Source: Pseudozyma flocculosa PF-1
Lineage: Eukaryota; Basidiomycota; Ustilaginomycetes; Ustilaginales; Ustilaginaceae
Length of the DNA stretch: 64,000 bases
NCBI RefSeq assembly: GCF_000417875.1
Contig: NW_006920881.1
Span: 595,138-659,137 of the forward strand
Direction of reading: 5' to 3'
In this document: positions 10,774-22,327 of the stretch, in pieces
Layout: each line of letters starts with the position of its first letter
Position numbering within the stretch: the first letter of the stretch is position 1
Notes under the pieces: generated by a model
Database searches by the model: none
Told to the model about the DNA's origin: nothing
Seen by the model: only the letters and a program-made list of their open reading frames with translations
Made by a program: the position numbers and the translations under genes

Positions 10774-11919
10774 TGGGGCGACGAGCGCTCGAGCTGGGCT
10801 CGGGCTGGAGGTTGAGGATGCGCTGGGCCGACTGCGATGGCGATCCTCGGTGCGCTGCTGATGGTCAGGGCAGAGAGGGGGTTAAGATAGGGCGGGGTTG
10901 GCGATTCGTTGTTGGGTGACGGTGGCGGTGGCGAGGAAAGCAAGCTAGCCCGCCAGGCAACCCAGGGTTGTGGAGGGTGGCCAGGCCAGGCCACTCTGCA
11001 GGCCAGCTCAGGCGCGCGCACCGCCCTGTCTTTGTGCTAAGGCTGCCACGCCACGCAACCCACAGGACAGCCCCCCCCCCGCTCCGCCCCCCTTTCAGAC
11101 GCCCCGAAATAGAAAATCCCGTCTTGAATCCGACAGATGGAATTCGGTCGCGTGAGGTTGGCAGCCAAGCAGACCCCTTCCTCTCTGAAGCCCAATTCAG
11201 GATCCTCGCTGCCACCACCACCTCGGCCTCGTCGATGCGACGCCAGCAGACGCATCTCGCTGGAACGGCCTTTGATCAATGAATCTCGGCGCCAAATGGC
11301 TCAGCCCCAAGCCCTCGCTCCCCCTCTGCCGCGCCTCGCAAGCTAAGGGGAGCCGAGTCTGCTCGCCGCGGCGCAAGCCCCCCTGACGTGGGGCGGGCCA
11401 GGCTAGCCGGCTCTTAGTCGCGGCGTAGATGATTAAATATCCACCTCGCCAACCGCCGATATCGACCCCACGGGTGACGGCGTGTGTGTGATACATACAT
11501 GTAGCCACGGGGTGCGTGCTTGCACTTCGATGCCAGCCTGCGCGCATCGACCATGGCCAGTGCTGGCGTACTGTAGCCTCTCACCTTTGCATTGCGGCAA
11601 TCGACCCGTGAGACGCTGGCGCCGTTCGAGGCTCAGATTCCCTTTGACAGATTATTAGCCCCACCGAGCTGCGGGCCGGGGCGATTACTTATGGACCTCG
11701 TCTCTCCTGGCCACCAGCCACCATCCGAACCCTCCTTCACAACGCTTCCACCAACCTCGTACGCACGGCACATCCACCTATCGCCACCCACCGGCATCGC
11801 CACGGGCGCAAACGTGTAGCGACGCGCAGCCAACCTCTTCGCCGGCAGCGCCTTCTCCCTTCTCTTGTCGCTGTTCGAGCTCGACATTGGCATCTTCGAT
11901 CCCAGCTTAAGACCCCTCG
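10774..11919. promoter_or_regulatory. Divergent intergenic region PA-TM-RING / tannase
   Basis: 1146 bp. It is less GC-rich than its surroundings at 11420-11520 (GATTAAATATCC and GATACATACATG), a plausible regulatory segment for the secreted esterase. GGCCAGGC words recur near 10980. No gene can be supported. Confidence 0.45.
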
Positions 11920-14897
11920 ATGGTGCGGTTGCCACCACGCTGCACGGCGCTGCTGGCCCTCTTCAGCGTCGCCGCCCTCTGCGACAATGCTCACGCCATT
12001 AGGCGCTGTCGGAGGCAAGCCGCGGCGACAGGCAACCCGGCAGGCTTGCCATTCGATGGCCCTCAGGCTTCAGACAACGGGCGAATATCCAACGACCGTC
12101 CCACCGGGCCGCCATCGCCATCCCAGCTGCCATACTCGGTTCCGGACATCTCCAACTTCAACCCGACGGTCGGCAAGTTCGCCTCCGTCGCCGGGGACTA
12201 CGCAGCCAGCATGTGCACCTACCTCGGCGCCAATCTCCCTGCCTTCTTCAACGACGTCTACAGCCTCAACTCGAGCTTTGCGCAGTACTACCCTGAGGGG
12301 AGCAACCCGTCGATCGAGCTGCTGACCGACGTCTACCCCGACGGCGTCCTGGACCAGAGGACCGAGAGAAAGCTGTCCGGCATCCTCTCTTCGCTCGGCA
12401 GCGACGTCGACATCAAACGCGACTTCGGCTACGGTAAGGCCAACACGCGCGCTGCCGGCAACGGACCGCTCGGAGGTCTGCCCGCCTTCTGCCGGTGAGT
12501 CAGGACTCGGGTGCCCAAATCATCTCGTCCTCTGGGGGAGCAGCTGACACGTGTTCCTTCACTCGCGCTCTCCTCGCGCCAGGCTCGGCGGGTTCATCCA
12601 GACTTCCCATGCGACGTGGACCTTCTTTGAAGCGTGGCTCCCGCTGGCCAGCGATCCAAACATACCTCTGGTCCCGCCCAATGTGACCGACTTTCCGAGG
12701 AACAGCACGCCGATCTACCTCGGACCAAAAGGCGAATTCCTCCAGGCCCCAGCGAACCTCGGAGATCTGAACACCAACGATCCGAGCGAGAACGGCATCG
12801 CCTTCGACGACCCTGACGATCTCGACGACGACACCGGGCTCGAGGTTTCCGACAGCACCAAGGACATCGGCATCGCCAACACCGGTCTGAAGAGGCGGGC
12901 AGCGCCGCCTGCTGCCCCAAACGCGACCCTGCAAGGCGACGCAATTCTGGGCAACAGCGACGGTTGGAACGGCCGCATCTTCTTCGTGGGCAACGGGGCC
13001 CAGCGAGGATTCGTCCCCATCCCGGATCTCAAGCAGATGATGAGCCGGTATCGCTTTGCGGTTATGGGCTCTAACCTCGGCCACTTCGGCGGCAGCTCCG
13101 ATGTCGGCTGGGTGGCTGGGCCCCAGCCCGTCCGCGAGGAACGGCTGATGGACTTCATCGGAGGCCGCTCCCATGCCATAGTCCTCGATGTCGGCCGTGG
13201 CATCGTCAATCTCTTTTACGGACCAGACAGCGGCGTCCGGAGCGGCGATGGGGACAAGAGGCACGTCCGATCCTACGTGGCCGGCTGCTCGGTTGGCGGA
13301 GCCGGGACCCTTTCGGCCATCCTCAACTATCCGGACTCCTTCGACGGCGCCCTAGCAGGTGAGCCCCTTGTGCAGACCGCCAGTCTCGACCGCCTTTCCG
13401 CCCGCCCTGACTGAGCCCGTCGAACGTCTGACCCTTCCAGGCTGTCCGGCGGTCAACTTCACCGCACTCAACTATGCACAGATCGGGCTGCAGGCCCGGC
13501 ATCGCAAGTCGGTCGCAGGTCCGGCGTACTTCTCCGATCAGACATTTCAGAGCCTGGTTAGGACGTCGGTGCTGCAGGAGTGCGACCATCTCGACAAGGT
13601 CACCGACGGCGTCATCACCCTGCCGGAGCTTTGCACTCCGAACTTTGGCCCTATCCTCTGTCGCAAGGGCCAACAGCCAAGCGACGGGTGCCTTATCGCG
13701 GACCAGGTCCTCAACCTCGCTCGAATCTACCAGCCAACCATGCTGGAAGGACAGCAAGTCTATCCGGGTTTTTTGCCAGGTGCCGAAGAGTCTGGCGACG
13801 TTCTCGAGGGCGAAGCGCACAAGGCGATCCACTGGCTGCTGCTGGCCGACAAGGGCGAACTCAACGTCACCAAGCAAGAGAACAGGGATGCGTACGCGGA
13901 CCTCTTTACGCTCGACGAGATCCGGCAGTGGCAGCAAGCCGACCTGATGGGCTCGGATGTCTCCAAGACGGTGAGCGAGCCGCTGCCACGAGCGACGTAC
14001 GTGTTCTCCGCGCGCTGCCAGGCTCACGCGTATCATTCCAATTCTGCCGCCGTCCTCTTGCCGTCGACCAGAACCTTGCGCCCTTCTTCAAAAACGGCGG
14101 CAAGCTGATCCACTACGCCGGCCTGGCGGACCTCCGCATCAGTCCGCTGGCCAGTCGCAATTACTACAACCGCGTCCACAGCGACAAAGAAAACGCCGGT
14201 ATCGACATCGACCAGTCCTACCGGTACTTTGAGATCCCCGGCATGAAGCACTGCCGCGACGGATCGGGGCCATGGCAGATTGGAGGTAGGTGCACGTCTG
14301 TTTCGGTTCAGCGACGCGCCGCGAGAAACCGCCGTCGCGCTGATACACGACCACTCCCCTCTCCTGACACCTCTGACGAGCAGCGGTGACGCAGACGGAT
14401 CCGGGCAATCGCCCGCTGCGGTACGACTCCGAGTCCGACGTGATCCTCGCCCTCGTCGCCTGGGTTGAGCGTGGCATCGCGCCGCAGCACCTCGTCGGCG
14501 CGTCATACGCTGCACGCAGCGCCCAGTTGCCCACAAAGAAGCCGGACCCGGACCACAACCGTCTTCCGGTCGAGCTGCGATCCTACGAGTACGGCGTCGC
14601 CTTTTCGAGGCTCATCTGCCCCTACCCCCTCCGGCCCGTCGCCAAAAAAGTGGCGTCCACCGCCGCCTTCACCGGTCCGGACGCTCATTTGAACTTTGAG
14701 TGCAAGTGAGTATGGCTGCGTGGTTGATATTCTTCGCGCAGGCGAATGCGCGCTGAACCGCGAAGCACGCCATTCCCTTCCCCGCGCACAGGAACGTCGA
14801 CCTGCCCTCTGCCGCCCCTGCGATCGCATCTGCCCCGAAAGCGGTGTTGGCGACGCACGTGTTCCTCGTCACGCTCGCGCTACTTCTGCTGCCGTAG
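11920..14897 (+). CDS. Tannase/feruloyl esterase family protein, secreted, probable GPI anchor
   Basis: Six exons (11920-12494, 12583-13358, 13441-13970, 14072-14285, 14384-14705, 14792-14897) give 840 residues. Members hydrolyse ester bonds of gallate or feruloyl groups in plant material. The N-terminus is a signal peptide (cleavage near AHA, residue 26). The family's CS-D-HC catalytic arrangement is complete: Cys427-Ser428 in GCSVGGAG, Asp647 in YAGLADLRISP, and His687-Cys688 in GMKHCRDG. Compared with typical 520-590 residue enzymes there is an extra N-terminal part and an Asp-rich loop near 265-290. The last intron (GTGAGT at 14706, acceptor at 14791) is supported because the final exon continues in frame to a hydrophobic tail, VLATHVFLVTLALLLLP, which looks like a GPI-attachment signal. 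Exact substrate is unknown; the splice site at 14071 is the least certain. Confidence 0.85.
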
Positions 14898-15629
14898 TGC
14901 TGCCCGTGCGCCCTTGCACTATTTGTGTTCCACAGCCACAGCAAGCCTTTCTGCCCTCTGGCGGTTTGCGAGAGCCTTCGGTCACCGTCCTGGCTGGTTA
15001 TCCATTCTGAGCGCAAAGCCGGAGCACTATCCAGTCAATTCGTTCTCGATTCCATCGAAAGGCCTCGTCGAGGGGTCTACAAAACAGGGGGTCTGGGTCG
15101 TTGCCGGTCGCAGCGTCGCGGAGCGAACTTGTTTGACTGCGAGGCAGGGAAGGGTTTCGCCTCTCTTCGACTGTTCTCGTTCCGCCGAAGGCTTTCTCTG
15201 CGGTATGGATACCGCGCAGGATCTTGAAAGGGTGTAACGGGGGGAGAAGGAAAGAGGAGCGGCGATGGGAGCGGCCCGGGCAAGGCGGGCGGCGAAGGCT
15301 GTGCCGAGACTGGCTGGCTCGAGAGGGAGGATGGCGGCAGCGCATCGAGTTCGAGCGTCGGGCTTGCCTCCCGAGCGATGAGCGCTGCGGCCTTGTCCTG
15401 CGTCCCGTGTTGGTCGAGGAGCTAGAAGAGATGGTGTTTGCGGCGGCTCGAGAGGCCAGAGAAGTAACGGGCCCCATCTGCGGCGGCAACCGGTCGGCTA
15501 GCTCGCCTGTCCAAGGTCGGTTTCGACAGCGCCAGAGTGGCGTAGCGACGTGCCCGTCTTGGCGTGAGGAAGCCCGTCAATCATTGAATGTACATCGGAA
15601 GGGATGAGAAGGCGGGTGCGAGGACCCGC
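14898..15629. other. Convergent intergenic region tannase / Ala-Lys-rich gene
   Basis: 732 bp between stop codons. Open frames occur on both strands but none shows family motifs or good splice joins. I see nothing beyond 3' flanks. Confidence 0.45.
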
Positions 15630-16523
15630 TCATCGCTTTCCAAAGAGCTTCTTGAGGGACGACATGGTCTTGGTCGAAGCGAGGGTCGTGTCCGAGTAGA
15701 CGCTGGACGCCTCGGTTTCGGCCTGCTTGGGCGGGACCTTTTTCTTGGCGGCAGCGGGGGCGGCGGTGGGCTTCCTCTCGAAGCGGTAGGCGAGGACGGG
15801 TGAGCCGACGCCGAGCGCGGCGAGGCGGAACTTGTCCTCGAGCGACTCCTCGAGCGAGGAGCGGGCGTGGAAGGCGGCCGCGGCGACCTGCGCACGCTCG
15901 GCGGCGTACGAGGGGGGCGGAGTCGTGGTGAGGCGCTCCTTGGGTGCGGCGTCGGCGGCGGCGGCGGAAGGGGCAGGGAGGAAGTGGGCCGCTCCGAAGC
16001 TAGGCCCTCCGCCCATGCCCGTGCCCATCGCCAAACCGGTGGCGACAGGAGCAGGCTTGACGGGCCTTTCGGCCTTTTCAGCCTTCTTGGCGGCCTCCTT
16101 GTCCTCCTTGGCCGCCTTCTTGGCCTTTTTGGCGGCGGCGAGCTCCTCCTCCTTTTCAGCCGTCATGGGCGGCGGCAGGAAGTGGGCNNNNNNNNNNNNN
16201 NNNNNNNNNNNNNNNCTGGGCAGACCGCCCATTCCGCTGAAACCCGTCAGGAGCGGAGCCGGCTTGGCGGCGGGCTGCTTGGCGGCAGCGGCGGCGGCCT
16301 TCTTTTCCGCCTTGAGGCGCAGCTTTTGGTCGCGCTTGGCGCGCTGGCGCTTGGCCTCCTCGGCGGCGGCGGCGCTCGTCATGGCGGGCTTGAAGGGGGC
16401 TCCGTCGAGAGACATACGGAACGTGGCAAAGGGGGAGAGGGTGGCGGCGGCGGTGGCGGGTCGGGTCGAGGTGCGAGAAGAGACGAGGGTGACGGTGCTA
16501 GAGTTGGTCGAGTACGAGGTCAT
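15630..16523 (-). CDS. Ala/Lys-rich low-complexity protein of unknown function
   Basis: One exon of about 297 codons with a 28-base assembly gap inside (16188-16215). I do not recognise a family. The N-terminus is Ser/Thr-rich, then come Ala/Lys/Glu-rich helical stretches (AAAAEEAKRQRAKRDQKLRL, ELAAAKKAKKAAKEDKEAAK) that may form coiled coils. Two copies of a module K-P-A-P-x-x-T-G...G-M-G-G-x-P...AHFLP-x-P surround and include the gap. The C-terminus is basic (SSLKKLFGKR). The frame stays open on both sides of the gap, so the gap length appears to be right modulo three. A TATAAA element on the minus strand (16670-16675) lies about 150 bp upstream. Probably a real gene, since both flanks share one frame and a matching TATA box. 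Confidence 0.65.
   Translation of the reverse strand: MTSYSTNSSTVTLVSSRTSTRPATAAATLSPFATFRMSLDGAPFKPAMTSAAAAEEAKRQRAKRDQKLRLKAEKKAAAAAAKQPAAKPAPLLTGFSGMGGLPXXXXXXXXXXAHFLPPPMTAEKEEELAAAKKAKKAAKEDKEAAKKAEKAERPVKPAPVATGLAMGTGMGGGPSFGAAHFLPAPSAAAADAAPKERLTTTPPPSYAAERAQVAAAAFHARSSLEESLEDKFRLAALGVGSPVLAYRFERKPTAAPAAAKKKVPPKQAETEASSVYSDTTLASTKTMSSLKKLFGKR
16188..16215. other. Assembly gap (28 N)
   Basis: Run of 28 N within a coding repeat of the Ala/Lys-rich gene. Confidence 1.
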
Positions 16524-18179
16524 TGTTATTGTCGTGCTGGCTTGGTTGGCTGACTGGCTCTGGGCTGGTATGGTTGCTGAGGACCTCGAGGGTTGTGGTA
16601 GGACTGTGAGTGTGAGTGAAGGTGTGGGATGATGAGCAGAGACATGGTGACGACGTTGCCAGGCCCGCCTTTATACGTTGCTCGCACCGAGCGACGGCGG
16701 CGGCGGGATGGTAAGCTGCCGATGGCTACCGGAGGTGAGCATAGCGCAGGATGGCCATACGGGCGGCGAGTCACTACCACGTCATACGGACTCGCGCCGG
16801 TGGCAGCTGACCCGCCGTGGGTGCCAGCATCGCTACCGCATCCTCGGGGTGAGGGTCGCCCCGAAGGGGGTGTGAAGCGGGCGGGGCGAGATGTCAACAA
16901 ACGTCTGCGGCCGGCCATGCGGAAGGAGAGCGAACGACAGGGAACTCGAGTCGTCCTGGGGCCGGTACAGTGGACGTGGCGGGCGGGCAGGCAGGCAAGG
17001 CAAGGCAAGGCAAGGCAAGGCAAGCAACAGTCCGTGTGCGCGCGATGGTGATCACGGGCGCTAGCGCTCCGCCCTGCTCTGGAACGATGCTGCCCATCTT
17101 CGAGTCACCGAAGGCCTACGGGGTCCTCTCCATTCCAGGGAGTATCATTTCGATGCGGCCCGCAACGACGGGGGGCGGCAGACAAAAACGTGGCGGCGAC
17201 TCGGTTCGGATGTAAGCAAGCAAGCAAGCCAGCAGAGAATATCCGACGTTGTGCTGGCCGTCGATTGTCGTTGTGATTGATCTGTGGTGGGAGCCGAGGA
17301 GAGGGGCTCAAGGAGTCAAGGTACGATGACACCCTGCATCGAGACGAGGGCTGTCGGAGCGAGCGCCGGCTGGGAGTGGCGCGCAGTAGGGGCTCTTTTG
17401 GCCGGGCGGGTAGCCGGGTAGTGGGGCCAGTTCTGCCAGTAGCTCTGTATCGGAGATTGGCATCAGATGTCAAGCTAAGGCAGGGTAACGAGGGGGACCC
17501 TGTGAAAGGGTCGGCCAGGCCTGGCCGGGCAGCGTCGATGGCGCGCTGTCCGGTCGGTACGTGTTGGTCTTGGCCGTGGAGCGGGGGCGGGGGGCAGACA
17601 TCTGTTCATGCGGGGGTGGAGGTACACTTCTCGTGATGGCCAGTAGAATGGTCGCGCGCGCCGAGGTGACCGTCAAAACCGTGACGAGTCACCGTACGGT
17701 ACGGAGGACATGCATTGTATGCTGGGAGCTGGCGGTGGCGCCATCCTTGGCAGGTGACTCGATATCGCCGAACCGAGGCGGGGAGAGGTGGAGCGGCGAC
17801 AGCGCAGCCCACCGCGGCCGACGCCCGAGTCACGGGCACCCTGGCCTGCCTGCCTGTCGGCCACGTGGACTTTGCCGCCGCCGGCTCCCCGCCAGCCGGG
17901 CATGCCTCTTGGCTTGGCTGGCTTGCTTGTCGCTGCTATCTCCGCCATCAGCTACCTGGCCACGTCATGGCATGGGAAGCGTCAATGATCACCTTGCTTG
18001 GCTTTGCTGGATGGCACATGGGCACCCACTGCTGCTGCTGCTACATGGCACTCGCCACCACAACGCACGTTCAAGAATCGCTGCGGCGCATCCCCCGGCA
18101 TGCCCAAGTTCCACCCAGAAATCCGCGCACCCGCTATCTTCTTGATATAGCGACAATCCGTCGCGTCTCGACATCCTCC
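16524..18179. other. Intergenic region with short tandem repeats
   Basis: 1656 bp without a supported gene. It holds the TATA box of the gene at 16523, a GGCAA pentamer array at about 16990-17025, a GCAA array at 17214-17230 and many CTTGGCTGGC-like words at 17900-18010. Several open frames exist but lack motifs, consistent splice sites or a conserved look. Confidence 0.45.
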
Positions 18180-18275
18180 CCGAGCTTAGCTCAGGTGGCA
18201 GAGCGATGGTCTGTAAGCGTGGCTTCGAAAGGAAACGATCACCATAGGTCACCAGTTCGACCCTGGTAGCTCGGA
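18180..18275 (+). tRNA. tRNA-Tyr (GTA) with 23-nt intron
   Basis: Complete cloverleaf: acceptor stem 18180-18186 with 18268-18274, D stem GCTC/GAGC, anticodon stem ATGGT/ACCAT, T stem ACCAG/CTGGT around loop TTCGACC. Anticodon GTA lies at 18213-18215. The intron 18217-18239 sits one base 3' of the anticodon, the standard place, as expected for eukaryotic tRNA-Tyr. Internal A and B boxes are present. Confidence 0.95.
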
Positions 18276-18625
18276 GCAAGTCTTTTTTGATGTCCTCGCC
18301 ACGTCGCTCGATCTGCTCAGACTACCAGCGGGCGGGCTAACACACGAACGGGGGCTGGAAAAGGCAGCTTCGATTTTTTGGCTACAGGACACGCGGCGCT
18401 GTGCGGTGCGGCGGGGCGCGGCGGGATCGACGGGGAAGCTGGCTCGAATAGCAAGACGTGGTGGGCTGCGCGGGTCGTGGGCGAGCGGGAAGGGGAGGGT
18501 GGAACGAGGCGGTATGCATACGAGCGGACGGATACGACAATGACCTGATCGACGACGGCGTAGGGGCAGGGCAGGAGGGGAAAGGAGGGGAGGTACGAGG
18601 GGGGGGAAAGACATGCGAGGACCGC
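18276..18625. other. tRNA-Tyr / ARB1 convergent spacer
   Basis: 350 bp with the polymerase III terminator at its left edge and the ARB1 3' flank at its right. No further gene is visible. Confidence 0.45.
18283..18288 (+). terminator. RNA polymerase III T-run
   Basis: Six T starting eight bases after the tRNA-Tyr discriminator base. Confidence 0.85.
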
Positions 18626-18859
18626 TCAGTGGCCCTTTGCCGTGAGCTTGGCCTTGGCCAGGTTGGCCTCTCCGGCCTTCATGAGGATCTTCTTGTACTG
18701 CTGGATGCCAATGTCCTGCTTGGTCAGGTTGACAATCTTGCGGTCCTTGACCTCCCACAGCTCCTCGGCCACCTGCGAAATGAGGCGGAAGTCGTGCGAG
18801 ACAATCACGACGCCACCCTCAAACTCCTTGATGGCCAGCGCGAGGGCGTCGATCGAGCC

Positions 18860-18895
<36 letters not shown>

Positions 18896-19742
18896 GATGT
18901 GCGGCTGCTCCATGGCCAGCTGCGAGAAGACGACGCGGTTCCGCAGGCCGTCGGAGAGCGTCCGGATCGGCGACGTCTGGTGGGCGCCCGACAGGCCGAA
19001 GCGGCCCAGCTGCCCGCGCCAGAACTGAAGCTCCTTCTCCGGGTACTTTTCCTTGTACTTGCTCTCCATGTACTCGAGCGGCGACTTGTCGTACGGCAGC
19101 TGGTCGGCCGAGTGCTGCGAGTACTTGCCCAGCTTGAGGCCGGCGTGCCTCTGCACCGATCCCTCGACCGGCTGCAGCGCGCCCGTGATGAGGTTGAGCA
19201 GCGTCGACTTGCCCGTACCGTTCTGGCCCACGATGGCCACGCGCGAGTCCATGTCGATACCAAAGTTGAGGTCCTTGTACAGGTAGTCCTCGCGCTTGCC
19301 GCTGTACGAGAAGGCCACCTCGTTGAACGCGATGATCGGCGGCGGCAGCTTGCGGATGTCCTCGAAGTTGAAGCGGAGCAGCTTGGGCTGGATGACGGGC
19401 TCAATGAGGCCGGCCGCCTCCATCTTGTCAATGATCTTCTGCTTCGACTTGGCCTGCTTGACCAGGTTGGCGTAGGTACCGGCGCTGGCGATGAACTTCT
19501 TGATGTGCGCAATCTCCTCCTGCTGCTTCTGGTACGCCTTCATCTGGTTGACCTCGTTCTCCTGCTTGGTGCGGACGTAGGTGCTGTAGTTGCCTCCGTA
19601 CGTCAGGAACTTCTTCTGCAGCGTCAGGTCCATGATGTTGGTGCAGATCGAGTCCATAAAGTCGGCCGAGTGCGACGTGAGGACGAGGATGTGGTTGTAG
19701 GTCGACAGGTACGCCTCGAGCCAGACGACGGCCTCGAGGTCC

Positions 19743-19773
<31 letters not shown>

Positions 19774-20618
19774 GGTGAGGCTTGAGGAAGAGCGCCTTGC
19801 CGAGCGTGCAGCGCATCCTCCAGCCACCGGACATGTCCTTGGTCGGCTTGCGCATCATCTCCTGCGAGAAGCCGAGACCGTGCAGGATCATGCCGGCCTT
19901 GGCCTCAAACGTGTTGGGGTCGAGCTCCTCGAGCTCCTCGTACTTGAGCTCGAGCGCGAGGTCGTCGACCTCGTCGGCGACCGAGAGGTCCTCAATCTCC
20001 TTTTCCAGGCGCGCCACCTTCTCCTTGGCCGAGGCGATGATGTAGTCGAGCGCGTTGACGTCCGAAGGCTCGGCCTCGCCCTGGACGAGGTGGATGTCGA
20101 TGTGCTCGGGGATCTCAATGTCCCGGTCGTTGAGCGCCTGCAGGAAAGTCGTCTTTCCTGCACCGTTCTCGCCGAGCAGGCCGTACCTCTGGCCGTAGTT
20201 GAGGCTGATGGTGGCTGTGTCGATGAGCAGGCGGCCGTGGAACGACATGGTGAAGTTCTCGATGTGGATGTCGCGGCTCTGCTTGTCGCTGGTCAGCACA
20301 CCCGAAGCGTTCCTGTCGCTCTTGAGCGCCATCCTCTTGAGGTCGAGGTCGTCGACCGAGGTGTTGGTCGAGAGGTTGGTCATGGGCGTCGAGGCCGAGG
20401 TGTCGGTGGTGCCCTTGGAGGAGCCCTTAGACGAGGCCTTGGCGGCCTTCTCGCTGTGGGTCGGAGGGAAGGCAAACAGGCAGACGGACAACAAGGTCTG
20501 TCAGTCAACTGGGCCATTCTCTCGCCAAATAGGCCGAGAATCTCTAGCCTTGGACGCTGCGGGCCGGAGTGCCTGCGGACACTCACGCCTGGCGCTTAGC
20601 CTTGGAAGCAGAAACCAT
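18626..20618 (-). CDS. ARB1: ABCF-family ATPase, ribosome biogenesis factor
   Basis: Two exons (20618-20587, 20453-18626) encode 619 residues, near the 610 of yeast Arb1. Soluble ABC protein with two nucleotide-binding domains and no membrane segments; the yeast protein acts in 40S and 60S maturation and shuttles between nucleus and cytosol. Domain 1 has Walker A GENGAGKTT, signature MSGGWRMRC and Walker B LLLLDEPTNHLDLEAV; domain 2 has GQNGTGKST, LSDGLRNRVVF and ILLLDEPTNHLDMGS. The ABCF linker lies between them. The first exon is only 32 nt (MVSASKAKRQA), rich in basic residues. Human ABCF2 is the likely counterpart. The divergent neighbour is mitochondrial ribosomal mL41, with RRPE-like motifs between. 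Confidence 0.95.
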
Positions 20619-21670
20619 TTTGGATAAAGAGTGTGGCGGGGGAAGCGACTGTGGTTGGGAAGCGACGCGGTGGTGCTACTCAGATATACCAGAGAGCCGA
20701 GTAGGTCGGAGGGTATATCGTGCGAACCAGAGTCGTGCTGTGGTCGAGACAGTCGCAGGGCAATCGATGCTGCGAACAGAGGCGCCCTGGGGGTGGCGAA
20801 GTCGATGTGTGTAGGCGGTGGTGCTGGAAACGAGCCACGACCGACGGAGATGATGAGGGATGGGGACGGGTGAGGGTTAGGTTGTGGTCGAGAGGCAAGG
20901 TTGCGGCTGGGGTCGGCACTCGGTTTCGAGGTTTGCAGCCTGCCTTGATCGATGGACCTGCTCAGCTGTCAGACCAACCTGCTGCGCGCTGTCCCAGCTC
21001 TCTTTCTCTCTTCCTGCTCGCCTCCCTGCCCGCTCCGCACGAAGCTACCCTGCTTAGCCTGCTGCTTCTCGGCCTGGGCGGGCGTCGAGGCTCGAGCGTA
21101 CTGCGTGCCTTGCCGTGGTTCTTCGCTCCCTCGCTCTCCTGCGCCGTCACCCAGCAGCAGCAGCAAGCAGCAAGCACAGCGGCGGCGGGTGGCGAGCCAG
21201 GCTTCACAAGGCGCTGCAAACTGACGCTGGTCCGGGCCATCCGCCCTCGCCTGTGTGATCGTGCGCCCGAAAAATTCTCCCCCCAGGGAAAAATTTCGAG
21301 CCACACCGGCCTAGCAGCGGGCGGGGGGCGCGCCTGCCGTTGACCAGGCTGGGAGCGAGAAATTTTTCGCGCAGCGAGCGAGGGGTGTGACCTCGAGCTG
21401 CAGCAGGGAGCCAGCCTTCGTCTGGCGGGCTCAGTCCCCCGCGGGGCCTCTCTCTCTCTCTCTCTCGCTTTGTCACGATTTGAAAGCAACGACCCTATCG
21501 CATCTCGGAACCGCCCGAAAGCGGCCGGGTCACCCTTTTTCGCGGAGCAGGCACGGCGCACGGCGAGAGGCAGCGGCATCAGCAGCAGCACCCTCCCTCC
21601 GCCGACGCTCACACACCTTCACACCTTCGTCACCCGCATACACGCCACATCGCGCACCGACACTGCCGCC
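20619..21670. promoter_or_regulatory. Divergent promoter region ARB1 / mL41
   Basis: 1052 bp. Three AT-rich words stand out in GC-rich DNA: GAAAAATTC at 21269-21277, GAAAAATTTC at 21288-21297 and its exact reverse complement GAAATTTTTC at 21359-21368. They resemble the fungal RRPE element of ribosome-biogenesis promoters. A TC repeat lies at 21451-21468. No gene is supported. Confidence 0.55.
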
Positions 21671-22327
21671 ATGTTCAAGCCGACGCCGTCTCTGTGCTCC
21701 AAGGCGAGCCGGTTGCCGCTCACCTCCAAGAAGGGCAACCGCGACTTCTTCAAGGGCACCCGGACGGGCAACATCATGCGCCGCAAGAGGATCGCCACCT
21801 CTGACCCTGCCGGACGGCAGCTGTACGACAAGAACGGCAGGGAGCTCAGCTGGACCATCAAGACGCACCGCATCGACGAGGCCAGAGTGCCTTCCTACAT
21901 TGTTCCTCCGGGACTGGCAGAGACCAAGGTGAGCGGCTTGCCTCGGCCCGGCCTGGCCTAGCCCGTGCTGGCCCATGGGCGCAAGGAAAGGCGAACCTGC
22001 CATCTGCTCGCGGGCGGGCGCTTCCACGTCCGACGTGTGCCCTTCCGCCTCATTGCGACGTCCCCGCTGATCCGCTTGTCCCTGACCCCTCTGGCTGCCT
22101 CCACTACGAACTCCCAGCTGCGACCCTACGTCTTCATCGGCGACGCAAGCGACGGCGGCGTATCGAGCAAGGACAAGATCGGCATGCCCAACTACCCCAA
22201 GATGGACCAGCACGGCTTTGACGGCACCTACTACCGCAGCATCATCAACGAGATGCTCCAGAAGCGACGCATCCGCGAGCGCCAGGACGAGGACAAGAGA
22301 ATAGCGGAAGCCGTCCGCCAAAAGTAG
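21671..22327 (+). CDS. MRPL27: Mitochondrial large-subunit ribosomal protein mL41 (MRPL27 family)
   Basis: Two exons (21671-21928, 22118-22327) encode 155 residues. Family mL41 is a mitochondrion-specific protein of the large ribosomal subunit. Matching features are the basic N-terminal block PLTSKKGNRDFFKGTRTG, the central VPSYIVPPGLAETK joined by splicing to LRPYVF, and a charged C-terminal helix EMLQKRRIRERQDEDKRIAE. The N-terminus MFKPTPSLCSKASRL is positively charged and suits mitochondrial import. The intron (189 nt, phase 0) falls exactly between the conserved LAETK and LRPYVF. The start is the only ATG that keeps the import-like N-terminus. Confidence 0.88.

Noticed and set aside
14706..14709. 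Tannase ending at the TGA at 14707-14709
   Set aside because: As the sole model this ignores a consensus donor overlapping the stop and an in-frame final exon with a GPI-like tail; kept as the intron-retained form.
18458..20599. 713-codon open frame antisense to ARB1
   Set aside because: It mirrors a gene with GC-rich third positions, lacks family motifs, and the opposite strand encodes a clear ABCF ATPase.
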